Of a stretch of 64,000 nt of DNA, positions 52,968 through 61,990 are shown in pieces; position 1 is the first letter of the stretch; the number at the start of each line of letters is the position of its first letter. Under the pieces are notes generated by a model. The model had not been told where the DNA came from. It was given only the letters and a program-made list of their open reading frames with translations, and ran no database searches. The position numbers and the translations under genes are program-made. Origin of the DNA: Castellaniella sp. (GTDB lineage Bacteria; Pseudomonadota; Gammaproteobacteria; Burkholderiales; Burkholderiaceae_B). The DNA lies in assembly GCF_034675845.1 (NCBI RefSeq), contig NZ_JAUCCU010000001.1:186001-250000 (forward strand), given 5' to 3'.

Positions 52968-54578
52968 ATGCGCAAAAATCATCCCGTCACCCAGAATGAG
53001 AACGACTACGCGGACACCGAAATTCTGATGTCCGCCACCGATCTCAAAGGCAAGATCACCTACGTCAATGCCTCATTCGCCCGTGTGTGTAAGTACCTGC
53101 CCACCGAAATGGTCGGGCAACCGCACAATATGATCCGCCACCCGGATGTGCCCGAGGCTGCCTACAATGACCTCTGGAAGGAACTCAAGCAAGACCGTTT
53201 CTGGACCGGCATGCTGAAAAATCGCTGCAAGGATGGCGACTTCTACTGGGTACGGGCCAATGTCGCGCCGATCTTCCAGGATGGCAAAAAGGTCGGCTAT
53301 ATCTCGGTTCGCACCAAGCCATCTCGTGCCCAGGTCGCTGAAGCCCAAAGCCTCTATGATAGTTATAAGGATGGCCGTCCCAAAGCGCATTTTCGGCGCA
53401 GCTACTTGATCCGCACCGGTGTGCGGGGGCTATACGACCGCTTACAGGGCTTGGGACTGCGCTCCAGATTGTGGACCACCACAGCAGCAGCGTGCCTGGG
53501 CTGGGGTGCCATGGCTTGGGCGATGGGACTGCAAGATATGCTCTGGGCCAAGGCCGTTCTGCCAGTCTGGCTAGGCGCAATCATCATGAACCTGTACGTA
53601 GACAGGCGGTTTGTGCAGCGTAGCCAATCCGTGCTGGCATTGGCCGCCCAGGCAGCCATTGGCCAGAAGCTCTCTACCGATAATCTCTTGGGCGGGGCAG
53701 ATGAGTTCACGCGTATCCAGCAGGCACTGATACAGGCTAATTTCAATGCGCGATCGTTTGTCGACGATGCCAGCCATCTGATCACCCAACTGGGTTATGC
53801 CGTGAACGAAATCACGGGTGGCAGTCAGGCCCTGAGCGATCACTCGGTTACCGCCGCCCAGCGCCTGGAAGAAATCTACCAGTTGATCAATGAGAACACC
53901 GAAGTCATCACCAAAAATGGCGACAGCCTGAATCAGGTCACCCTGTTGGCAAAACAGGCGGATGCCTCTGCGGCAAACCTGGGCGAACTGGCTCAGAATA
54001 CCGCCCAACAAATTCAACAAATGGACGAGGCGGGCCAGCGCATCGGCGGCATCGTCAGTATCATTGACTCCATCGCATTCCAAACCAATATTCTGGCACT
54101 GAATGCCGCCGTGGAAGCCGCCCGCGCCGGAGAGTCCGGTCGGGGTTTCGCCGTCGTCGCAGCCGAGGTACGGGCACTGGCCCAGCGCAGCGCCGCATCA
54201 GCCAAGGAAATCTCTGCCATCATCAAGGAAATCATTGATTTGGCAGGCGCCAGCACCATCCAGGCCAATCGCACCGTCGAAGCCTCGGCGGAAATGCGTA
54301 CGCAAAACACCCAGATTGAAAACCTGCTGGCCAAAATATCCGAAGCCGAGGCCCAACAGATCCACGAGACCAACAGCATCCTGAAGTCTCTGGAAGACCT
54401 GAATCAGGTCACCACATCGAACGCCAGCATGTCCGAGGAATTCGCCACCACAGTGCAAAGTGTGGATGATCAGATTCAGGTGCTCAATCAAGCCACCCAG
54501 ATCCGCACAAAATCACTGGAAACGCGCCAGATCGGACGTCCTGGCCTTGAGCCAAGAAGCACCCGGTTGCTGGCTTGA
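52968..54578 (+). CDS. Aer-like PAS-containing methyl-accepting chemotaxis protein
   Basis: The protein has 536 residues. A PAS domain (about 20-115) with ITYVNASFARVCKYLPTEMV and GQPHNMIRHPDVPEAAYNDL is typical of Aer and probably binds FAD. Two hydrophobic segments lie at about 160-205. The signalling hairpin DSIAFQTNILALNAAVEAAR AGE is intact, so CheW/CheA coupling is expected. No methylation pentapeptide NWETF at the C-terminus. Confidence 0.88.
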   Translation: MRKNHPVTQNENDYADTEILMSATDLKGKITYVNASFARVCKYLPTEMVGQPHNMIRHPDVPEAAYNDLWKELKQDRFWTGMLKNRCKDGDFYWVRANVAPIFQDGKKVGYISVRTKPSRAQVAEAQSLYDSYKDGRPKAHFRRSYLIRTGVRGLYDRLQGLGLRSRLWTTTAAACLGWGAMAWAMGLQDMLWAKAVLPVWLGAIIMNLYVDRRFVQRSQSVLALAAQAAIGQKLSTDNLLGGADEFTRIQQALIQANFNARSFVDDASHLITQLGYAVNEITGGSQALSDHSVTAAQRLEEIYQLINENTEVITKNGDSLNQVTLLAKQADASAANLGELAQNTAQQIQQMDEAGQRIGGIVSIIDSIAFQTNILALNAAVEAARAGESGRGFAVVAAEVRALAQRSAASAKEISAIIKEIIDLAGASTIQANRTVEASAEMRTQNTQIENLLAKISEAEAQQIHETNSILKSLEDLNQVTTSNASMSEEFATTVQSVDDQIQVLNQATQIRTKSLETRQIGRPGLEPRSTRLLA

Positions 54579-54842
54579 CAAAAGCGATAGGATCGTACTC
54601 AGGCCCCTGACATCCGGTATTGATCCAGATCCTCGAACTTCCAGTGCTGCAAAGCTGGCAGCCTGGCAGATTTGTCGAGCCTGCTGGATTTCAGCCAGTA
54701 AAGATACTGCGGCCGGCACAGACCTCGGCTGCGCTGCATCAGGGGCCGGGGGCTGATCCTGAACTGGGCTTTCGTCCCGAAACCAAGCGGATGCAACGCG
54801 ATCCGAACCCTCGTTTGAAATAATGCTTTTAGAGAAATCCAT
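54513..54842 (-). CDS. Possible small protein convergent with the Aer-like gene
   Basis: The frame encodes 109 residues starting MDFSKSIISNEGSDRVASAW with AGGAAATTTGG before the ATG. It overlaps the 3' end of the receptor gene by 66 bp. Composition is Ser/Ala/Pro-rich with no known motif. It is the only coding candidate in 54579-55116; homology would decide. Confidence 0.3.
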   Translation of the reverse strand: MDFSKSIISNEGSDRVASAWFRDESPVQDQPPAPDAAQPRSVPAAVSLLAEIQQARQICQAASFAALEVRGSGSIPDVRGLSTILSLLSSQQPGASWLKARTSDLARFQ

Positions 54843-55116
54843 CCAAATTTCCTGGATTTGACTAGCCAGGATTCATCGCTCTGCCTAGTAGAGAACATGT
54901 ATTTTGGATTTCATTTGGCTTAAACCGAGTTAACGGCAGGGCTAATCTATAAATCATAGTGTTTTTATTTATTTCATTTTATATGAAGACTCAAATATTT
55001 CCCGCTCCTCATCCCGCCATTGACTATACAATGCATGTCCCTTCTTTCTCGGAAGGCGTGCGAGTATCCTCACCACCCCCGACTCACTGAATCCCCAACA
55101 AGGAAATCCCTGCGCT
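54843..55116. other. Intergenic region before the EamA gene
   Basis: This AT-rich stretch holds a probable promoter of the EamA transporter and the promoter of the small minus-strand frame. No other feature is recognised. Confidence 0.4.
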
Positions 55117-56016
55117 GTGCCTGAAGCACCATCAACTCGGCCCCAGAACCCTGTCATTGGCATCGCATTCATCCTCACTGGAGTACTGGCACTGACGCTG
55201 AGTGACGCCTTTGCCAAATGGCTGACTGCAGCCTATCCCCCCATACAAATCCTGTTTCTCCGGGCCCTGATTGCCCTGCCGATTATCATGGGCGTAGTCA
55301 CCGCCTTGGCGGGCCAGCAGGCGCTGCGCAGCCGTTATCTGCCAATACATCTGCTGCGGGGCGCCATCAACATCGCTGCGGCGGCCTGTTTTTACACCGG
55401 GCTGATGTACCTGCCACTGGCGGAAAATACCGCCGTAGCATTTGCGGCCCCTTTATTTGTCACGGTACTGTCGGTTTTCATTCTGAAGGAAACGGTCGAC
55501 AGGCACCGCTGGGTGGCCGTATTGATCGGGTTTTTAGGAGTTTTGCTGATCGTGCGTCCAGGCGCAGACAGCTTCCAGCCCGCAGCGCTGTTTCCCTTGA
55601 TGACAGCGCTGCTATATGGGGCCATGATGATGACTGCACGCGCCATCGGCCCCGCCGAAGGGATGTTGACCACCACGCTGTATATCGTCGTTGGTCAACT
55701 GGTATTTAGCGTATTGCTGATTCCATGGTTCTGGGAACCCATCCAATGGGCTCATCTGCCGTTTTTTCTGGCGATCGCCCTATGCAGCACCTTGGGGCTG
55801 GGCTTGATCACCCAGGCTTTCCGGGTGGCGCCTGCATCGGTGGTCGCCCCATTTGACTACAGCGGCCTGCTTTGGGCCGCTGTACTGGGTTGGCTTTTCT
55901 GGGATGAAATACCCGATTTGCTGGCGTATCTGGGGGTCTTGCTGATTGCCGGCAGCGGTGTCTATATTGCCCTGCGGGAAGCACGTGCCTCCCGCCGTCG
56001 GCGCGCCAAGCCCTAG
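55117..56016 (+). CDS. EamA-family (DMT superfamily) transporter
   Basis: The inner-membrane protein has 299 residues with ten predicted helices in two EamA repeats (about 12-150 and 160-290). The motif PLFVTVLSVFILKETVDRHR, WVAVLIGFLGVLLIVRPG marks the first repeat. Members export amino acids or metabolites; substrate unknown. The start is GTG 55117 with AAGGAA upstream. It converges with hpaI with a 5-bp gap. Confidence 0.86.
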   Translation: MPEAPSTRPQNPVIGIAFILTGVLALTLSDAFAKWLTAAYPPIQILFLRALIALPIIMGVVTALAGQQALRSRYLPIHLLRGAINIAAAACFYTGLMYLPLAENTAVAFAAPLFVTVLSVFILKETVDRHRWVAVLIGFLGVLLIVRPGADSFQPAALFPLMTALLYGAMMMTARAIGPAEGMLTTTLYIVVGQLVFSVLLIPWFWEPIQWAHLPFFLAIALCSTLGLGLITQAFRVAPASVVAPFDYSGLLWAAVLGWLFWDEIPDLLAYLGVLLIAGSGVYIALREARASRRRRAKP

Positions 56017-56021
56017 GGTCC

Positions 56022-56822
56022 CTAGTAACCCGCCCCGGTGGCCTGATTCGCACCCTCGTGAAAGGCCTTGACCAAACCCACAGCGGATTGGCGCAACAAT
56101 AAGGTGTCGGTGCCCACCGCGATAAAACGGGCACCGGCCTGGGCAAAGACCTGGGCAGTATCGAGCTTGGTGGCAAACACGCCAGCGGCCTTGCCGCTAC
56201 GGGACACTCGCCCAATGGCGTCCAGCACAGCCGCGCGAACCTCAGGATGGTCAGGCTGGCCGATATGCCCCATGGACGCCGCCAGATCCGATGGCCCGAT
56301 GAACACCGCATCGACGCCGTCCACCGTCAGGATTTCGTCCAGCGACGCCAGGGCGGCATGTGACTCGGCCTGGACGATCAGACAGATTTCATCATTCGCC
56401 TGTTGTAAGTAACCCGGAATGCCATTCCAGTGCGCCGCACGCGCCAGGGCCGAACCCACCCCCCGGATACCGTGAGGCGGGTAGCGGGTGGCCTGCACAA
56501 TGGCCCGCGCCTGATCGGCCGTATCCACCATGGGCACCAGCAGCGTCTGGGCACCGATATCCAGCATTTGCTTGATCAGGGCCGGATCATGATTGACGAT
56601 ACGGGTCACTGCATCCGTGGGATAGCCGTGCAAGGCCTGCAACTGCCCCAGTACGGTACGGATATCGTTGGGGCCGTGTTCGGCATCAATCAGCAGCCAG
56701 TCAAAGCCCGTGCCCGCCAGCAGTTCAGCGCAATAAGGATCACCCAGACCCATGAACAGGCCGATACGGGGGGCGCCTGCTTGTGTCAGAGCAGCCTTGA
56801 AGCGATTGTGAATAGCGGACAT
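56022..56822 (-). CDS. hpaI: 4-hydroxy-2-oxoheptanedioate aldolase HpaI
   Basis: The class II pyruvate aldolase has 266 residues: RIGLFMGLGDPYCAELLAGT, DWLLIDAEHGPND and MVDTADQARAIVQATRYPP, HGIRGVGSALARAAHW. It splits 4-hydroxy-2-oxoheptanedioate to pyruvate and succinate semialdehyde, the last step of the pathway. It is the final gene of the hpa operon, 15 bp after hpaH. Confidence 0.93.
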   Translation of the reverse strand: MSAIHNRFKAALTQAGAPRIGLFMGLGDPYCAELLAGTGFDWLLIDAEHGPNDIRTVLGQLQALHGYPTDAVTRIVNHDPALIKQMLDIGAQTLLVPMVDTADQARAIVQATRYPPHGIRGVGSALARAAHWNGIPGYLQQANDEICLIVQAESHAALASLDEILTVDGVDAVFIGPSDLAASMGHIGQPDHPEVRAAVLDAIGRVSRSGKAAGVFATKLDTAQVFAQAGARFIAVGTDTLLLRQSAVGLVKAFHEGANQATGAGY

Positions 56823-56837
56823 GCGGGTTCCTCAGGA

Positions 56838-57692
56838 TTAGATATAGCGGTTTGAAATACTGCCCAGAGGGCCGTAGTCAACATGGAAAGTATCGCCCGG
56901 GCGGATGGCGACAGGCCGGGTGAACGAACCTGCCAGAATCAGCTGGCCGGCCTTGAGGCCCGCTCCATGGGGAGCGAGCTTGCGGGCCAGCCAGACAATA
57001 CCGTTGGCCGGGTGATTCAGCACCCCGGCGGCCACCCCGGTTTCCTCGATCACGCCATTACGCGACATCAGGGCCGATGCCCAGCGCAAATCGATATCCA
57101 TGGGCCGAATGGGACGACCGCCCAGCACAATGCCCGCATCGGCCGCATTATCGGAAATCGTGTCCATCACCAGGCGTGGGCGGCCGGAGTCAGGGTCGAC
57201 ACGATGGCAGCGGGCATCGATGATTTCGACAGCTGGCATGATGTAATCGGTGGCATCCAACACATCAAACAAAGTGACGTCCGCCCCTGCCAGATCGCTG
57301 GTCAAGTGAAAAACGAGTTCGACTTCCAGCATGGGCTGGATAAAACGATCGAATGGAATATCCTGGCCGTTTTCATAGACCATGTCATCCAGCAAAATGC
57401 CATAGTCGGGCTCGTCGATCTGTGAAGATCGCTGCATGGCGCGCGATGTCAAGCCGATCTTGCGACCCACGATGGTGCGGCCTTCAGCCAGTTTCAAGCG
57501 TATGCCTTCGCTTTGGATGGCATAGGCATCGTCGATGGTGATGCCTGGATGGGTCAGCGACGGCGCGCGCACCTGTTGACGGGCGCGTTCAGCGGCGTGC
57601 AGGGCTGCAGCCTGCTGCTCGATCGCGGCCTGTGACAGGCTACGGCCCGCATCTCGTTTGATGTCTCCTGCGGCAGATTCATTTTTTTGCAT
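56838..57692 (-). CDS. hpaH: 2-oxo-hept-4-ene-1,7-dioate hydratase HpaH
   Basis: The protein has 284 residues of the HpaH/MhpD hydratase family: SLTHPGITIDDAYAIQSEGI, GRKIGLTSRAMQRSSQIDEP, DYGILLDDM, and LEVELVFHL with metal-binding Glu. It hydrates the oxo-heptenedioate produced after HpaG/HpaF. ATG 57692 overlaps hpaF by 14 bp; no clear Shine-Dalgarno, so coupling is likely. The frame is open to 57791. Confidence 0.92.
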   Translation of the reverse strand: MQKNESAAGDIKRDAGRSLSQAAIEQQAAALHAAERARQQVRAPSLTHPGITIDDAYAIQSEGIRLKLAEGRTIVGRKIGLTSRAMQRSSQIDEPDYGILLDDMVYENGQDIPFDRFIQPMLEVELVFHLTSDLAGADVTLFDVLDATDYIMPAVEIIDARCHRVDPDSGRPRLVMDTISDNAADAGIVLGGRPIRPMDIDLRWASALMSRNGVIEETGVAAGVLNHPANGIVWLARKLAPHGAGLKAGQLILAGSFTRPVAIRPGDTFHVDYGPLGSISNRYI

Positions 57693-58065
57693 AGCGTTTA
57701 TGGATATTGTTGTGCTTGAGGGTTCCCGCCTCGGGGAATTCGGATAGTTCGAGCGATAGCGCCAGGTAGCGCTGATCGAACTGAACGGCAAAGTGCTGCT
57801 TCATCATGTCGAACAATGCATTGGCCGTGTCTTTGACGGCCTGCGGACTGCGCCCGGCACCGATCTTGACCGTGGCATGCACAAAAGCATCGTCATGATC
57901 GCCATCGGCCACACAGTACTCATCCAGACGCAGGGCGCGAGAACGGATGCCTCCAACAGGAAACAGACCGCTGTCGATAAGAACATGATTGGCCTTACGC
58001 AACAGGCCGGGAATATCGCCATCGGCAGCAAGATTCGCCGAATATTCAAAGATCAGATGTGCCAT
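57679..58065 (-). CDS. hpaF: 5-carboxymethyl-2-hydroxymuconate isomerase HpaF
   Basis: The 128-residue tautomerase-fold protein starts MAHLIFEYSANLAADGDIPG and contains HATVKIGAGRSPQAVKDTAN, as in CHM isomerases with Pro-1-like chemistry after fMet change not applicable here. It isomerises 5-carboxymethyl-2-hydroxymuconate. It follows hpaD by 96 bp, a gap holding a short CTGCCC/GGGCAG hairpin. Confidence 0.9.
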   Translation of the reverse strand: MAHLIFEYSANLAADGDIPGLLRKANHVLIDSGLFPVGGIRSRALRLDEYCVADGDHDDAFVHATVKIGAGRSPQAVKDTANALFDMMKQHFAVQFDQRYLALSLELSEFPEAGTLKHNNIHKRYAKK

Positions 58066-58161
58066 GGTTAACTACCAGAATCAGGTGGACGGGCACTGCC
58101 CTTGCGGGCAGCGCTTTAAGCTTAATATAATAAGCTGGCAAGTATTACAGGTCAGATCACG

Positions 58162-59010
58162 TCAGACGGGCAGAACGACGTTGATCTGGCCTGTTCCCGA
58201 ACTCCCAAAATACGGGGTGACAATTTCAGCCTTACCCTGGTACTTGTCCCAGCCCAAGGCCCCCAGCAACATGGCCGTATCATGCATATTGCCTTCGCCA
58301 TGGCATTTATCGGCGTATTCGGGCAGCATTTCGCAGAACTTCGCCCATTCGCCGTTTTTCCACATCTCGATGACTGCCTGATCCATGGTTTCCAGGAACG
58401 GGCTCCAGAGCTTGAACAGATAGTCTTCGGCCACGCCATTCTGGGCAAAACGATGCGATAGCGATCCGCTGGCAAAAAACGCCACGGTGCCATCGTATTG
58501 TTCTTCGACGGCGCGACGCATCGCGGCACCGAGCTTGGCCGAATCATTCAGATCGTGCACTGCGCACATCGCCGATACCGAGACGACTTTGAAGTGCTTG
58601 TCCTCGTTCATGTAGCGCATGGGCACCAGGGTGCCATACTCGATTTCGAGGGTGGTGCTGTCATGCGCCCGGGTGCGTACGCCCGCAGCCGTACCGGCGT
58701 CGGCCAGTAGTTTGCCCAAAGCCGGATTGCCGTTGTAGTCGTACGGCATATTGGCAATGAAATGCGGCAGTTCATTACTGGTATACACGCCCTTGAAGTT
58801 CGGGGCGCTATTGATGTGATAGCCGGAATTGACCAGCCAGTGAGTATCGAACACCACAATGGTGTCCACACCCAGTTCGCGGCAGCGGCGTCCGATTTCC
58901 TTGTGACCATCGATCGCGGCTTGGCGGCAACCCTTATGCGGGCCGTCCAGCTCGGAAATATACATGGACGGCACATGAGTGATTTTTGCGGCGAGAGCAA
59001 GTTTACCCAT
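58162..59010 (-). CDS. hpaD: 3,4-dihydroxyphenylacetate 2,3-dioxygenase HpaD
   Basis: The LigB-type extradiol dioxygenase has 282 residues: KITHVPSMYISELDGPHKGC, FDTHWLVNSGYHINS and SGSLSHRFAQNG with metal-binding His. It cleaves the ring of homoprotocatechuate next to the hydroxyls. It is in the middle of the hpa operon, 44 bp after hpaE. Confidence 0.93.
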   Translation of the reverse strand: MGKLALAAKITHVPSMYISELDGPHKGCRQAAIDGHKEIGRRCRELGVDTIVVFDTHWLVNSGYHINSAPNFKGVYTSNELPHFIANMPYDYNGNPALGKLLADAGTAAGVRTRAHDSTTLEIEYGTLVPMRYMNEDKHFKVVSVSAMCAVHDLNDSAKLGAAMRRAVEEQYDGTVAFFASGSLSHRFAQNGVAEDYLFKLWSPFLETMDQAVIEMWKNGEWAKFCEMLPEYADKCHGEGNMHDTAMLLGALGWDKYQGKAEIVTPYFGSSGTGQINVVLPV

Positions 59011-59054
59011 TTGTTCCTCCGTAGGTAGGATGATGAGGCATGATTAGCCGGGGA

Positions 59055-60509
59055 CTACACGCCCCAGCGAGGGATCGGATGATCCCCATACGAGATACAG
59101 ATGTTCTTAGCCTCGCAGAACACTTCGTAACTGTAATGACCACCTTCACGCCCAGTCCCCGAGGCCTTGACGCCTCCGAAGGGCTGACGCAGGTCGCGCA
59201 CGTTCTGGCTGTTGACAAATACCATGCCGGCTTCCAGGTCGCGCGATACCCGCAGCGCACGGCCCGTGCTTTCTGTCCACAGATAGGAAGACAAGCCGTA
59301 GGGCGTGTCATTGGCAATCCGCAGCGCATGCGCTTCGTCATCGAAGGGAATCAGGCACGCCACCGGACCGAAGATCTCGTCCTGGGCGATGCTCATTTTG
59401 TTGTCCACATCGGCAAAGACGGTGGGCTGGACCCAATTGCCGCCCTGGAAGGCTGCCCCGACATTTGGCGTGCCGCCGCCGCACAGCAGGCGGGCGCCTT
59501 CGCGTTGACCTGCCTGGATATAACCGGTGACTTTGCGCAAATGATCGGGGGAGATCATGGGGCCGATAATGGTCTTGGGGTCGAGTGGATCGCCCACCTG
59601 CAGACGTTGGGCGCGGGCCGCGAAATCCGCCTGGAACCGGTCATAGATGCCGCGCTGGATCAGGATGCGGCTGCCCGCCGTGCAGCGTTCGCCGTTATTT
59701 GAAAAGATCATGAAAATGGCGGCGTCCAGGGCCCGATCATAGTCGGCATCATCAAAAATGATGAAGGGCGACTTGCCGCCGAGCTCCATGGAGAATTTCT
59801 TCAGGCCGGCGGATTTCACGATGCGCGTGCCTGTTACGGTAGAACCGGTGAACGACACCGCCCGCACATCGGGATGCGACACCAGCGGCTCGCCGGTTTC
59901 GGCGCCATAGCCATGCACAATATTGAACACGCCCGGGGGCACGCCGGCCTCCAGGGCCAACTGACCCAGGCGATCCACGGTCAGCGGCGAGAGCTCGCTC
60001 ATTTTCATGACGGCGGTATTGCCGAAGGCCAGGCACGGAGCCAGCTTCCAGGTAGCCGTCATGAAGGGGACGTTCCACGGGGAAATCAGGGCACACACCC
60101 CGACCGGCTGCCACATGGTGACGTTCAGGTGGCCGGTATCGGAGGGGTAGCTGTCGCCGTCCAGTCGCTTGATCTGCTCGGCAAAGAAATGGAAGTTATT
60201 CGCGGAACGCGGCACCAGGGCCTTGCCGGTCTGGCCGATGACCTGGCCGGTGTCCTGGGTTTCCAGGTGGGCCAGTTCGGGCACATCCCGGGTGATGAGT
60301 TCGCCCAGGCGGTGCAAAATAGCTGCTCGATCACCCGTAGAGCGTGCCGCCCAGGCCGGAAAAGCGTCTTTGGCGGCCTGAACGGCTGCCTCGACCTCGG
60401 CGGCCCCACCGCGAGCGACTTCGGCCAACACCTCGCCCGTGGCGGGGTTGACAGTTTCAAATACCTGGGCGCTTTCGACTTCGCGCCCGTTAATCAGATG
60501 CTTGATCAT
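59055..60509 (-). CDS. hpaE: 5-carboxymethyl-2-hydroxymuconate semialdehyde dehydrogenase HpaE
   Basis: The aldehyde dehydrogenase has 484 residues. NAD-binding FTGSTVTGTRI, catalytic Glu in MELGGKSPFIIFDDADYDRA and catalytic Cys in NNGERCTAGSRI are present. It oxidises the ring-cleavage semialdehyde. ATG 60509 follows GGAG at 9 bp; the frame extends to TTG 60524. Confidence 0.95.
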   Translation of the reverse strand: MIKHLINGREVESAQVFETVNPATGEVLAEVARGGAAEVEAAVQAAKDAFPAWAARSTGDRAAILHRLGELITRDVPELAHLETQDTGQVIGQTGKALVPRSANNFHFFAEQIKRLDGDSYPSDTGHLNVTMWQPVGVCALISPWNVPFMTATWKLAPCLAFGNTAVMKMSELSPLTVDRLGQLALEAGVPPGVFNIVHGYGAETGEPLVSHPDVRAVSFTGSTVTGTRIVKSAGLKKFSMELGGKSPFIIFDDADYDRALDAAIFMIFSNNGERCTAGSRILIQRGIYDRFQADFAARAQRLQVGDPLDPKTIIGPMISPDHLRKVTGYIQAGQREGARLLCGGGTPNVGAAFQGGNWVQPTVFADVDNKMSIAQDEIFGPVACLIPFDDEAHALRIANDTPYGLSSYLWTESTGRALRVSRDLEAGMVFVNSQNVRDLRQPFGGVKASGTGREGGHYSYEVFCEAKNICISYGDHPIPRWGV

Positions 60510-60532
60510 GGCTGACGACTCCAAAAAATGCG

Positions 60533-61294
60533 TTATTCAGAAAAATATCCGGCATCGCCGACGATGGTGTTGACCAGGCAGCCCACCGAATCGATTTCGG
60601 TTTCGACCACATCGCCCGGCATGGTCTCGGCCAGACCCTCGGGGGTGCCGGTCAGGATCACGTCACCTGGCGACAAAGTCATGAATTCGGATAGATATTC
60701 AATCAAAAACGGGATATCGAAAATCATGTCGGCCGTGGTGCCCTGCTGCACGGTCTTGCCGTTGATGCGCGTGCGCAAACCCAATGCCATGGGGTCGGGC
60801 ACATCGTCGCGATCAATCATCCAAGGACCAATGGGTGTACAGTTATCGCGGTTCTTGACGCGCAGATTAGGCCGGTACCAGTTTTCGAGATAATCCCGGA
60901 TCGCGTAGTCATTGGCGACTGCATAGCCTGCAATATGATCATAGGCGTCTTCACGGCGGATATGCTTGCCGCCACGGCCGATAATGACCGCGAGTTCGCA
61001 TTCATAATGCATGCTGGCCACACCTTCGGGGCGCCGCGTGACCGCGCGATGGCCCACAAAAGTATTGGGCCCCTTCAAAAACACCAAGGGAATCTCGGGT
61101 GCTTTAAAGGACAGTTCAGCGGCATGATCCGCATAGTTCAGACCCAGCGCAAAGGCCGTGCCGATCTCGACTGGCGGCAGCCAGACGACCTCGGATTCGG
61201 GCGCCACGCGGCCATCGGCCAGGCGCAAAGTCTGGTCATCCTGAACAATGACACGATGGATGGCACCTTGCCAGGCGATACGTGCGTGTTTCAT
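60533..61294 (-). CDS. hpaG1: HpaG1: oxo-heptenedioate decarboxylase/isomerase half
   Basis: The FAH-family protein has 253 residues: GLNYADHAAELSFKAPEIPL, MHYECELAVIIGRGGKHIRR with metal-binding Glu, and PGDVILTGTPEG. It corresponds to the C-terminal half of fused HpaG, which carries out decarboxylation and isomerisation. It overlaps hpaG2 by 4 bp. Confidence 0.92.
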   Translation of the reverse strand: MKHARIAWQGAIHRVIVQDDQTLRLADGRVAPESEVVWLPPVEIGTAFALGLNYADHAAELSFKAPEIPLVFLKGPNTFVGHRAVTRRPEGVASMHYECELAVIIGRGGKHIRREDAYDHIAGYAVANDYAIRDYLENWYRPNLRVKNRDNCTPIGPWMIDRDDVPDPMALGLRTRINGKTVQQGTTADMIFDIPFLIEYLSEFMTLSPGDVILTGTPEGLAETMPGDVVETEIDSVGCLVNTIVGDAGYFSE

Positions 61295-61956
61295 GCGCGG
61301 GCCTCTTGGGTAATGGTGAATTCCAGGGTGGCCAGGCCATCGGCCTGGATTTGCACTGACGAGCCGAGGGCTGCCAGCGGCGACTGATAAACCACCCCCA
61401 ACAGCAGCACATCGCCCTGACGCAGAGTCATGAACTCAGTGACATCGGCCAGCAACTGGGCGGGCGAACGCAGCAGCCCAGCCAAGGCGCGCGACACCTG
61501 CGGCTGGCCATCGATGCAGGTATTCAGCACCAGGGAATCCAGCTGTGACAGGGCCTGTGCAGGCAATAGCGTCATGGGCAAGGACAGGTCGAAGCTTTTC
61601 TGACGGATGGCCGGACGATAGTAACTATCATGCGGCAAGCTGAGATCCGCCGCCAGAATGCAGGCGTCCACCGCGTCCAGTGCCGATTGTGCCGATAGGC
61701 GTGCGGCATCGCGCCCCATCCGCAGACCCAGCACGGCGCCGACCTCGACCTGCGTTTCACCGGCAGGCAAACCAACAGCAACCCCCTGCCCCGCCCAGGT
61801 ATTGCGCGGCTTAACATACAGGACAGGTGCGGCGGGCAGGCCTTTGTAAGGAGGCTGGCCGGCGGCATCGCCCAGGCGCACAAGGCTCTCCTGGTCGTTC
61901 ATGATGGTGCCGTAAACAGCGGCACCCGGAGCAAGTATCAATTGTGTAGTCATCAC
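61291..61956 (-). CDS. hpaG2: HpaG2: N-terminal half of the bifunctional HpaG
   Basis: The protein has 221 residues and a degenerate FAH fold: PPYKGLPAAPVLYVKPRNTW, QVEVGAVLGLRMGRDA and LRQGDVLLLGVVYQSP. It matches the N-terminal half of E. coli HpaG, here a separate gene as in some other proteobacteria. The two halves likely form one complex. It follows the TRAP permease by 34 bp. Confidence 0.88.
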   Translation of the reverse strand: MMTTQLILAPGAAVYGTIMNDQESLVRLGDAAGQPPYKGLPAAPVLYVKPRNTWAGQGVAVGLPAGETQVEVGAVLGLRMGRDAARLSAQSALDAVDACILAADLSLPHDSYYRPAIRQKSFDLSLPMTLLPAQALSQLDSLVLNTCIDGQPQVSRALAGLLRSPAQLLADVTEFMTLRQGDVLLLGVVYQSPLAALGSSVQIQADGLATLEFTITQEARA

Positions 61957-61990
61957 ATAGGCAGGTTAGTGTGCGGGATCAGGCAAGCGC

